Assembly (NCBI RefSeq): GCF_029227915.1
Contig: NC_079880.1
Location: 21,392,501-21,456,500, forward strand
Source: Hydractinia symbiolongicarpus
Lineage: Eukaryota; Cnidaria; Hydrozoa; Anthoathecata; Hydractiniidae
Reading direction: 5' to 3'
DNA: 64,000 nucleotides
The position numbers and the translations under genes are program-made. The notes under the pieces are model-generated. The model did not search any database. It worked only from the letters and a program-made list of their open reading frames with translations, and was not told where the DNA came from. Positions 11,643 through 21,756 of this stretch are shown here, piece after piece (within the stretch, counting starts at the first letter, position 1; every line of letters starts with the position of its first letter).

Positions 11643-13397
11643 TACTTGATAAAAAACATGAGAAAAAAGCCACTTTTAACTTAGATGTCTGTCCTGCTTT
11701 TGTAATCCTGTTTTTAAACTTATTTGTCAGTTTGAATGTTAATTGTCAAGGTAAGTTATTCTAAACTCTCTTTTTTCCCTTCTCTATCAAAAATATCAAA
11801 AGGGGAAAAATGATGAGTTTAGTTTGCTAGACTACTTTTAACTTTGTGAAATTAAGGTTCAAATCAAATAAATACAGAGTGATTTAATCAATTCATTCTA
11901 GCATCGTTCAAATTTTGTTGAACTGCATAAGGCTAGCTTGCTATTTTTGTTCAAAGCAGGGTTTACGTTGTGATATAAAGAGTGCTAACATTTTTTTTTT
12001 GGATTTGAGAGCATTGATTATAAGTAAGAGTAGTGATGCACGCTTTGCTAAGCATGTTTTAAATTTTTAATCGCAAACAAAAATTTACCTAATCGGACAA
12101 AAGTAATTTTCTGTTGTTACTGTTTTCAATACTACAGAGTGTGGTGATTCACTGTTCTTGTCGTTATTATAAACAAAAAAATGTAAACAAACTTAAATTG
12201 ATGTTTACATCTGTTACGTCATGATCGTTTGAAATATAACTCGATTCTTGAAATTTAAAAACACTGCATTGTTATCATACACGGCACGTTTGCGCTATTT
12301 TCTTGACACATAAAATCAAAAATAATTGATTTTCTTGATTATGAGTTTAGCTCTTTTGGATTAAAATATTGCGGTAGTAATGTGAATTGTTAACTATTAA
12401 TTTTTTTATATTTTATGTAAAACTTTGATAGAGTTGCTGTGTGCAATAGACTGAATAGCTGATTTTGTATGATGCATTACAAACTATACATTGTGGAAAT
12501 TTTGTGATAACCTTTCTTGTATGACTTAACGAAATAATGTTGGATATTTTGAAATGTTTGGTATACTTTTTGTGTACTTTGGCATGGCAAAACAAATATA
12601 CAGTATTAGCAGATTTAGCTTTTTACGCAGCGGTTGTTGGACACTTTTGATTTTGTTTGACAGTTTGCATTTTCATTTTATTTCTTTTTTATTTTGTTGT
12701 TGTTGTACCTGCTTATATTTTTTAGTGTTTTGTTTCCCACATTATGTATATAGTTTACTAGCATTGGGGTAGTTTTTTTTTGAGGTCGTATTAACTTATG
12801 CATATAAGTAGGATTTGTTATGTCGCTTTTTCATATAGGAATTTTCACATTTGGCCTATTTACTAAAACTTTCTTAAAGACTTACCAGCATTATAATATT
12901 TTTCAAACATAGTTGACAGGAACATGCGAAGGTAAATAATATACAGACATGTTAAATGTTTTGATGTGATTTAGCTGGTTTCTAACTTTCCTCTGTCTTC
13001 TCCAATCTGTTTTAAAAATGTTTGGATTAAAAATCCTTTACGTCTTTTTTTTGCTCAATGTCCACTTCAGAAAAAAAGATGAAAGTCCTCATTTATTACA
13101 ATCATAACGCCAAAGTTCGAAACCATTTCACTCAAATCCCTCCACCAATCCTTTTACCGAAAGTCAGTAATTTAGGGAGGTTATTGCTAAACTCATGTTG
13201 GTACGAATAAGTGACGCAACTGTTGAAATACAAACAAACTGGTGCCGTTATAAGTCAACGAAATGTTATTTTCGAAACTGTTTAACCTTTGCAACGTTCG
13301 TTTAAAGCGTTGATTGTTACCACAAAGAAAGCTGCCTAATTCGTCTTAATTTTTGAGGATGAAAAAGGAGCCGAAGTTAATTTCATCCTCTACCTTC
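11643..13397. other. Non-coding sequence
   Basis: AT-rich, with poly-T stretches and short hydrophobic open frames from T-richness (for example 12554-12772). No gene supported. Confidence 0.4.
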
Positions 13398-13476
13398 TCG
13401 GACAAATCTTTGTCGGACAAAAGTGACGAAATCTTTCTCTGGTGACGAAAATTATGTCCGACAAAGTTTTGTCCGA
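13398..13476. repeat. Palindromic repeat (TCGGACAAA... arms)
   Basis: The left arm TCGGACAAATCTTTGTCGGA (from 13398) and the right arm ending TCCGACAAAGTTTTGTCCGA (to 13476) are imperfect reverse complements of about 30 nt, with GTGACGAAA spacers also mirrored. It looks like a small foldback element or the core of a MITE. Confidence 0.7.
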
Positions 13477-14149
13477 TAAGGTATTTAGCAAGGGGAGGGG
13501 GGCATAAAGAACTCGCACAAAATTCCAATTTTAATACCTTAAGTGAAATATTTTATCAATTATTATGAACCTTTGTGAGTCTTTATGTTTATAATTATGT
13601 GACTAAAAACTATAACAGTGAGACCGCTTTAGTGATAAACGCGTCATTTATGCGTAACTAGTAATTTCAAATCTCAAATCGACCTATACAAATTTGAATA
13701 GACCGGATTGTAAATGACCGGTTATATTTCACTTTATGATTTGTTTTGTTTTTATCACAAGAAAACCCTGCGATTTTTGAATGGTATATGGTTGACTATT
13801 ATTTACAACATAACTAATACACCGATCCAACCAGGCCATGCGCCAATACAGATATTGCGCGGACGGGACTGGGTTCTAGTTTGCCATGGACGGCGATGGC
13901 TAATCAGTTCATTTATAAAGAAAAGCGAAACCGTTAGCATAAATATAACTGTTATTTTTATTATTATACAAACTGTTTTTTTAAAAACACACCATACTAT
14001 ATGGATCCTATTAACTGTGCTGTCTGCGAATGCAAAAATACCTCAAGAAAGTTGAATACGTGGAAGACATCGTTTTATGAAGTTCATAAGGGAGTATTGC
14101 AGAAGGATTGTCAACTAACCCTGAAAACAATTATCGCTCTGGTGGTCTT
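13477..14149. other. Non-coding sequence
   Basis: No supported gene. A 113-codon open frame at 13714-14055 has no recognisable motif and crosses low-complexity T-rich sequence. Confidence 0.35.
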
Positions 14150-14464
14150 AATGGTAAGACACCTACTGTTGTAGGAGATCCAGGTTCCAGATCCAGATCC
14201 AATAGCTGTGCAAATCAACAGATGAATTTCCGTAGATTCTTCACATGGTAAATTCCCATGTATTTTCCACGGACTAACGACTAGTACTAGATTATCACAG
14301 AAAGCATCGCTGCTGCTCGTAGTTTTGACGGCCGTTTATTGAATCCAGTTCACAGTAGTGTAACACACAAAGTAGCTCTGCTTCATGTTATTTTTTTGTT
14401 TTTAAACTAAAGTACAAGTAATCATAAATTGAGCGTATAAAGCACTTTCAATTCGATTCCAAAT
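14150..14464. repeat. Repeat block shared with 20.1 and 61.1 kb
   Basis: Shared words with 61050-61290 in the same plus-strand order include GTAGATTCTT, ACTAACGACT-GTACTAGATTAT, ATCCAGTTCAC, CTTCATGTTA and AAAGTACAAG. The block directly abuts the integrase-like end of the BEL/Pao-like remnant, so it is probably the 3' part of that retroelement. Shorter matches lie at 20090-20200. Confidence 0.65.
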
Positions 14465-16490
14465 TCCGCCTAAATGTAATGAGGCTGGTGGCTTGAAGCC
14501 CCAATTGATCCCATGTTTCAAGGTTTTTTCATTTATTTCGCTCGATCTAAACCTTTGAGTGCTTTTCTGAGCTTTTTGAACGTCCTTGAAGTTGAAACCT
14601 CAATCTGCTATGATTACGTCCGGTTTTTCCTGTCCTATTAAGAAAGCTTTTGAGTGAAATTATGAACCTGTCTGTTTCTATGTTCAATATCGGGGAAATA
14701 GGTTAAATAAGAACACGTGTTTACAATTTATCTTTTCTTCTCTATTCACTGTCATAACTAGCATGTAATCAAAATCGTCCCTATTCTTCTGCCCAAGTCC
14801 TGTCCATCTTCGTCGATGTCTTTACGACATTACACTATGGATTCCAGTGTTTGTGAATAACAGTTGTTAAAACCAACTCGAATAGATGGAATTTTTGCCA
14901 CGATTGAAACGTTTGGTTTCGTTGTTGTCTTTTGGCAGTAAAAACAGTCAGTAATTAATTTCTTTACAGCTGTTTGACTATGTACAATCCATTAAACACT
15001 GATTTGTTTCTGCTAATAGGTATCTCTGACGCATCCTCAATGACGTGTAGTTGTAAGTTAGCAATATCTCCTCCGAATAAGCTCCTTAAACGTATTTAAG
15101 GAGCTTTTTTCATTTGATCATTTTTCCATACAATTTTAAGAAGGAGTTCACTGCGTTGCCTTTTTGTGACATTGGGTCATCTTTTATGCGAGATGAGAAA
15201 GTGATTTTCTCTTCTTTTACATTTCAGTTAATTCCAAGCGTTCTTTTAATGTGCTCAGCATCTAAATTTAGCATAGCTTTTGGCAATTTTTCATTTTCAA
15301 TTATGGACTTCAGAATCAACTTAGAGTTGTTGAAAAATTTCGTTATGTGAAAGCGTCACGTCTTACCCTTTCAATTAGCTTTAGTGCTACTTGTGAGTCA
15401 TCATTTTCTGTAGGCACAGATATAAATAGGTGGTCGACGTAGAATGCCATCAATATACTGTTATAGGTTAGTGTCTCAAAGGCGTTGTAATTCTTTTTTT
15501 CATATTCCTTCAATGCGAAACTTCGTTATCTTCAGCTATAGCAAACTAATGAGAACAGAAGCGTAGTGAGACTCAGATCAAACTTTTTATGAAGTCGCGT
15601 TTTGATAGCAACGCATCGCTCAATCTGTAACCTTTGCATTTTTCGTTAGCATCAAACACTACTGTCACTTTCCCACGCTTCTTTACGGTTAAATACTGGA
15701 TGGTGAGGTAGATAATATGATCGACTGGTTTCTTAATTCAACTAATCTACGGTCAATCTCCGTACGTAGTCCTTCGATATGTAGGTGTTTAAGATCACTA
15801 TGTCCCTCTCCAGCAACATTTCGTCCTTCTCACTGGTATTACTAATTGCTTTTCTGCTGCAGGTATGTTCATAAACTTACATTGAACTTCACATTTTCTA
15901 TCAACAAGTCTCGTGTACCATTAGAGCACCTCTAAACAACTTTCCTCTTCTCTAGATAAAGCTGATTCGTGTTGGTATAACTCTGACAAAGTTTCAATTT
16001 CCAAAAAAATTTCAACAAATTTGTTTAATTTTTTATCAGATTTGCTATGCACAGTGTTGATTGATATGTCTTCTGTTAGGCTGCTTGAACCTAACAACGT
16101 CTACCCGTAAAGTGTCTTTATTGCCAACGACCGATTCGTGGCCTCTTTTCTCGTCTAAAGAGCTATCAAAGTTTCTGAAACATTGACCCATAAAAGAAGA
16201 CTATTACCGTTTCACTAAACATCTGTCAACGTTACACCATTCAGATAGGAGAATCTTTTTTCTTTTGCGGCAAGCACTGAGAAGCTCACTATCTCTTTCA
16301 GATAATGACTTTCAGAAAAAATAGTGTAGAGTGGTGTATGATTGAGCTTCTTCTGTTGTATGCCTACTCCTGAATTAACAGTGAGCTTTGAGCATTCTTC
16401 CATCAACTGCAAATCAAATTTGACATTCTTTAAAGAAATTTTTTGCCTTTGTCCTTCCATAGCAAGTGGCACTCTATGCACAAAACGCAG
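14430..16490 (-). mobile_element. Decayed BEL/Pao-like LTR retrotransposon pol remnant
   Basis: Fragments of a pol polyprotein read on the minus strand in the expected order (high to low coordinate). A charged pre-RT segment lies at about 16090-15930. A reverse transcriptase block with VVFDANEK and LSDALLSKRDF is at about 15670-15590, and the catalytic-loop relic FYVDHLFISVP is at about 15455-15425, where the second acidic residue of the usual pair is His. RT/RNase H sequence follows at 15350-15110. An integrase relic ends with INWGFKPPASLHLGGIW at about 14530-14470. Stops and frameshifts break the frame throughout, so it is inactive. LTRs were not delimited. Assignment to BEL/Pao rather than another LTR clade rests on motif resemblance. 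Confidence 0.75.
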
Positions 16491-17439
16491 TTTGATCCCT
16501 TTTTCTTGTTTCAGGTCCAGGAGTCCTGTACTGCGCCTATGTTTTTAAGTTCTGAACATCTTTTTCGGAACACTTTTTCCCGCATACCATCCCATACCAC
16601 AGGGAAAAGAAACCCGTTGGGGTCCCACTGTTGCAGAGTTAAGTTCCCGTAATTTTAGATAAATAACCAATCAGAAACTAAAGCTCTTTAGATTCCTACA
16701 CAACGTTTTTTTGCAGTTACACGAAAGCAGTCCGATATGTGGCAAGAAGAAGAGAGCAACTTTTAAAGTTGGAGAAAGGAATGTTTCTTAACTGTTTTAT
16801 TTATTTTTTAGCTTTCGACACTTCTAAGAACACTATTTGTGTTCTAACAAAATTGCAGTCTTTTTCTAAACTACTTTTCAATAATTTTTCTGTTTGTTTA
16901 CATTTTTGTTTACCTAACAGACAAGCTATAGTTGGCTACCCAGCCACCTAAAGCTTTGCATTATATTTTTTTGTTAATATAAATATATTATCACATTGCC
17001 TGCTCTTTTATATAGGGGAGCATCAAAGCTAGCGGCTATCCGGCTAGCCTTATGAATTTCCATTGTTGCAAAGGTTTCATGGGGTTTAAGATATCATTTC
17101 ATGTTAGCCAAATTTTGTTGTGTTTTCTTTACCAATCTAATGTTGCCTACCTCTAATACAGTTGGCTGCAAAGAATTTCTAAATAATCATTTTGATACTT
17201 AATGTGGTTAAACAGTTAGCTACCCCTTAAAAAGTTATTTTTTGAAAAGAATGTCACCTAAAACCCCATAATGTTGTGTGCGCTTCACTCGATTTATAAC
17301 ACACTGCATACTTGTACTAAAGCGCGTCACCTGTGGCACAGTTTTCGGTTCTTATTTATCGTTTCACCGGATGTTGAACGCCGGGTAACACACTTACTTG
17401 TGGCTTAACCAGGCTAGTTTAAAATATTAATAATCCGAG
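16491..17439. other. Non-coding sequence
   Basis: No gene supported. It may include the 5' part of the decayed retroelement, but I see no clear gag-like frame or LTR. Confidence 0.35.
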
Positions 17440-17819
17440 AGGAGGTATTAAAGAAAAATTAAAGAACAAAACTTGACGACTATTGAATGATAGCATTTGC
17501 ATTCCAGTTTTATTTTTATTTTTATTGTAATAAGAGATGTGGCCTATTCATCACACACCCGCCGCAAGCATGTCAGCGCACGTGTTCTAAAGCTGAACGT
17601 AAAAAAACAAGCTCTTCCCAAAACAAATTTAAAAAAGAAATAATTAATTATATTATTTCTGCCTGTTTCGTTTATTTTTTACTTAGAATCTCATAAAAGG
17701 TATTATACGAACTTTCGTTAACAACATCAGTTTGTGAGAATGTAAACATATTAAACAAACTACCATCAAATAATGCTTATAAGTTTGTATGACGTAGAAA
17801 CATGATGTTTTGGTGATAA

Positions 17820-18420
17820 GGTTTTAAACTTATAACTGATGTAAATATACTTGGTATATATCGCTATGGACAATAAAGTCACAACAGAAGTCTGTACTTT
17901 CACCCTATAATTGATGTAAATATACTGGGTACGTATTGGTATTGACAATAAAGTCACAACAGAAGTCTGTACTTTCACCCTATAATTGATGTAAATATAC
18001 TGGGTACGTATTGGTATTGACAATAAAGTTACAACAGATTTCTGTACTTTGAACCTATAACTAGTGTAAAATAACTGAGTAATATTTGTTGCTATAGACA
18101 ATAAGCTCATATGGGATATCTGTACTTACAAACAATAACTGATGTAAATTAACTGAGAATATATCGCTATGGAAAATACAGTGACAACAGATTTCTGTAA
18201 TTACAACCAATAACTGATGATGTAAAATTACTGCATATATGTTGCTATTGACAATAAATTCGTATGGGATATCTATACTTCCAACTTATAAATGATGTAA
18301 AATAACTGAGAATATATCGTTATGGAGAATAAAGTCACAACAGATGTCTGTACTTCCAACCCATAACTGATGTTAAATAACTGAGAATATATCGCTATGG
18401 ACAATAAAGTCATATGGGTG
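17820..18420 (+). repeat. Minisatellite, unit ~75-78 bp, ~8 copies, upstream of methyltransferase gene A
   Basis: GATGTAAAT-type anchors fall at 17838, 17913, 17988, 18063, 18141, 18217, 18294 and 18369. Each unit carries 'TCGCTATGGACAATAAAGTC', 'ACAACAG', 'TCTGTACTT' and 'CCTATAACT'. The array ends about 140 bp before the start codon at 18558. Paralogue B has a single related unit at about 59172-59235, so the expansion is specific to copy A. Confidence 0.92.
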
Positions 18421-18557
18421 TTGTTATTTCACAACAACTGTTTGTTTATACTGACAAGAACCTTCTGTGTTTCAAAAATAGTTTTCAAATGTTGGGTAAG
18501 TGGGTGGCGAACCATTAGTATTTTAGCGTATTCAGTTTTTGAACAATAACAACCAAC

Positions 18558-19462
18558 ATGGGGGACTATGCTGTAAGTGACGAGGACAAGAAATTAGTTT
18601 TGGATTATTATAAAAGTACGCACTTAAATCCAGAAAATTTATCAGGAGTTTATGATGACCTTTCACCCATGTATGATAAAATAATTTCTATTCTTAAATA
18701 TGAAGCATTCAAAAGACTCGCAAAAGATTTAGCCGTATTTCTAGAGTATGAAAACCTGCTGGAAAAAAGGATTTTAGATGTTGGATGTGGTAATGGAAAG
18801 GTTGGTAAATCTCTTGTTGAAGAAGGATTTCAAAATATCGATGGATTAGATATATCGGAGAAGTTGCTAGAGATTTGTAAAGAGACAAAATGTTACAATA
18901 AATTGTTTAACGGTATCTATTTTTATTTTCTGAATGCTCTTTCCTAACGTTAACAATACTTATTCCAGCAGTTGGAAAAATTTAGGACTAACCTAGCCAT
19001 ATTCTTCTGGACTAAAGTAACTAAAAATACTCGAGTATGTCTCGTGAATTGTAATCCATTACTCGTATAACCCTGTTTCTGGCTATTATTTTGTAACACT
19101 ATCAATTTTTCGTGCAGTGTATTACCTTGCATCATGGATTTTTAGTGCCACTGACAACCAATTCTACACCTGGTATTGAAGAGAATACTTACGATATTGC
19201 TGTTTCAAGTGGAAGCTACATCGCCGGTCACATTCCAATGGATACGTTATTTGAACTGACACGTATAGTGAAGCCTGGTGGTTATATATTCTACACACTT
19301 CATGATCCTAACTACACTATGGATTACATGAATTGGCATGGTAAGATAATGGAAAAAAAGAAAGCTGAGTTGATCTCTATGAAACTGGCACCATACAGAT
19401 TGGAACCGAAGAATGATTTTAAACCAACATACTGTTATGATGTAATGTTTAAAGTGTTATAA
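18558..19462 (+). CDS. METTL27/WBSCR27-like methyltransferase, paralogue A (2 exons)
   Basis: Exon 1 is 18558-18912 and exon 2 is 19146-19462, joined in phase 1 (donor G|GTATCT, acceptor TTTTTAG|TG), giving 223 aa. The N-terminus reads MGDYAVSDEDKKLVLDYY. SAM-binding motif I is ILDVGCGNGKVG (about residues 74-85), followed by IDGLDISEKLL with the acidic ribose-binding region. The second exon carries YDIAVSSGSYIAGHIP and VKPGGYIFYTLHD (motifs IV-VI). Length and layout match the single-domain class I Rossmann methyltransferases resembling human METTL27, whose substrate is unknown. The start ATG is the first in frame and is shared in position with paralogue B. A minisatellite lies immediately upstream. 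Confidence 0.92.
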
Positions 19463-20089
19463 GACACAAATTACGTTCACATTTTTCATTAAATTTTATT
19501 TTACCTGTACCATAATACTTGGTGTTTATCTGTAAGTCGATTTAGAAACAAAGAATTTTGTAAAAAGAAGCGCCATTATGAACGCACTTATACTATAACC
19601 ATAGTTACAACTCCCCTCCAAGAAAAGTTCATTACTTCATGCAAACAGGCGGGCAGGGTTACGCGAAATGACGATGCAGATATTATGCATGACAGGCTAT
19701 ACACAGTCAATTTTTTCACGGAATGGTGGCTAGTCTATTATAATAATACGCAAATTTTCTTTTGTTTATAACGCGCAAAGTGGGTGTTATTACCACCTCT
19801 CCTTTGCCACACCGCAAACATTAGCTTTACTATGCTAATTTTACGGCTGATTTTTTTTCATTTGTTTTCTATTTCATTCTCGTCAGTCAACAAACCGAAT
19901 AATGTAAACAAAGTTTAAACATTTTCTAAACATTATGGACACTTTATGAAATCATTTAATGAATAATATTTGTCTACCCAAAATATATTTTCTTGTTTTG
20001 AGTTAAAGACTGTGGTTAAGCGTATCAACTGTTGAATTCCCCAAATTCTCCAAAAAGAGTGAAACAGCACGCAACCCTGCTGTTTGAAG

Positions 20090-20200
20090 CCAGACAGTAT
20101 GTTGACAATGCACAAAGTAGCTCTTTTTAAGATAAATTTGTTTTGTAAAAACGAAGTACAAACATCATAAATTGAGTGTGTGAAACAATTTCTTTAGATT
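20090..20200. repeat. Shared repeat tail (retroelement-like) after gene A
   Basis: Short block with GCACAAAGTAGCTCT and AAGTACAAACATCATAAATTGAG, matching 14150-14464 and 61050-61290. It lies 630 bp after the stop codon of paralogue A, as the equivalent block does after paralogue B, so it predates the segmental duplication. Confidence 0.6.
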
Positions 20201-21109
20201 TAGATTCTTTAGATTTTTTCTTGATTTTTCTTTATATAGATTAAACCAAGTCCTGTTAATAATCAAGCTGCGAGTGTTTAAGTCTTCCCGCTTTGTTGCT
20301 GTGATTTTTTCTTAAAATTTCGAGTTAAAAAACTGAAGGCACGCTATATTAATTTAAACGTTTATAACGTGCAAAGCGTGTTTATTATTAGGAAGATTTT
20401 AAAATACCAAATTCTCAGGTTGAATTGGTATATTTACGTGGTATCCTTTTCATGCAGTTGAAGAAGAGTGAACTATGAAAGTCTGGATGATCCAATATTT
20501 ATTTTTAGATTTTATTCTTTTTTCATATTTAACTTCGTCACTTTTTGCTGTCAAATTTAAATTTGTCGTATTGTCACGATTACCCAATTAGTATTATAAA
20601 ATTATTTTTAAAGAATTATTGACGTTCTCGACCAGAGCATGTGAATTGTACATCCCGGTTTTTCACCCGGCGTTGCATATTCTCAAACTTTATGTTTTTA
20701 GGAGAGTTGAAGAAGTGTTAAATTTCACGGTAATGAAGTTGAAAGTCGTATTTGCTATCTTCTGTAAAGCTTATTTTTACATTTTTAACACGATACGCAT
20801 GAAAATGCGTTGAGTATACTACAACAATAGATCATACTCACCTCTATTAAAAATCTTCTATTCAAATTGAAGGGTATGGGGTTTTTCTTATCTGTTTTTG
20901 AGAATTCCTCGTTGGAAGAATTCTGATTAGTGTCTTGAAACACTGCGAAATGTTATCGAGGAAAACCTTGGGCCTAGGTGTTAACAAAACCGAGATTGAA
21001 AAATACTTTCTCCTAAAGAATATTTTTGCATGAGTTTGCGTCGGAAAGGCCTGGGAACGATAATAATTAAGATTTTTTAACTTTGTTTGGTCCGAAATAT
21101 TTCGCACAT
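20201..21109. other. Non-coding sequence
   Basis: AT-rich. Short open frames have no recognisable motifs. No gene supported. Confidence 0.4.
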
Positions 21110-21370
21110 ATTATGGCCCCTCTTCCAACAAATTTCGGGTAAAATTTGAAAAAATCGGGTAATCGGACTAATCACGTGACCAAATTCCTCAGGAAGATTC
21201 CTATCGACGTAATAAAAAGCTTCATGTCTTAAGGATATTTCTAACGAAAGTTATTATATTTTCCCGATTATAAAAATTCCATAGAGATTTTTAGGGGTAG
21301 TTTTAAATAAAAGCTCTGAGAGGTATGGGACCTAAATATTTGGCGTACAGGTGCCTAATAGATAATATGA
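21110..21370 (+). mobile_element. Relic of the piggyBac-type MITE family
   Basis: Shares an ordered series of words with the internal part of the element at 10884-11623: 'TCGGGTAAAAT', 'ATCGGA-TA-TCACGTG', 'CATAGAGATTTTTAGGGGTA', 'TATGGGACCTAAA' and 'CAGGTG-CTAATAGATAA'. Intact terminal repeats are not present, so this is a truncated and diverged copy. Confidence 0.75.
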
Positions 21371-21680
21371 AAACTCTTCTTCACTTCATAAACGTTCACA
21401 TAACTATACTTCTTCTTGAAATATTTAAGGTAAAGTAGGAAAAATCAATTAAAAAAATGTTACGTCAGCATTTTTTTTTTATGTCAAATCACTTCTATTT
21501 TGGTCAGTTGCTATGTAAACTTTTATAGTCATAGCATTTACCCTTGCTGGAATTCTATGGGGGTGGTTAAATTACCGCCATCGCTTCCTAAAAACGAAAA
21601 CTAAAACCCTCCGAATAACATAGGCTTAACTCTATCCCCTACTAGCGTCTTTGTAGATTTGCAAGTAGTGGGTGGAGGGC

Positions 21681-21756
21681 ATTCTCGACCCCAGAGCTCT
21701 TTCAGATAAACCTCGAAAGTCGAGGTTGTAATCTCAAAGAGCTCTCGGACGAGAAT
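21681..21756. repeat. Palindromic repeat (ATTCTCG... arms)
   Basis: The left arm starts ATTCTCGACCCCAGAGCTCT and the right arm ends AGAGCTCTCGGACGAGAAT. The arms are imperfect reverse complements of about 36 nt around CCTCGAAAGTCGAGG. MITE-like hairpin. Confidence 0.75.

Larger units (their letters stand above)
17440..20200 (+). repeat. Segmental duplication copy A (contains METTL27-like gene A)
   Basis: Flanking non-coding sequence is homologous to 58585-61290 on both sides of the gene. The 5' head shares GATAGCATTTGCATT, CATGTCAG-G-ACGTGTT and AAA-CTGAACGTAAA. The 3' side shares the GCGCCAT-ATGAACGCACT region, the AGGCGGGC block and the retroelement-like tail at about 20.1 kb. The match beyond the exons shows a DNA-level duplication and not retrocopying. 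Confidence 0.78.

Noticed and set aside
13714-14055. 113-codon open frame as a gene
   Set aside because: No motif, T-rich composition, no splice context.
15079-15106. Perfect 12-bp stem followed by T-run, like an intrinsic terminator
   Set aside because: The window is eukaryotic and the site lies inside a decayed retroelement, so a bacterial terminator makes no sense.
17766-18110. 114-codon repetitive minus-strand frame
   Set aside because: Its period equals the 75-bp minisatellite (25 codons); no protein evidence.
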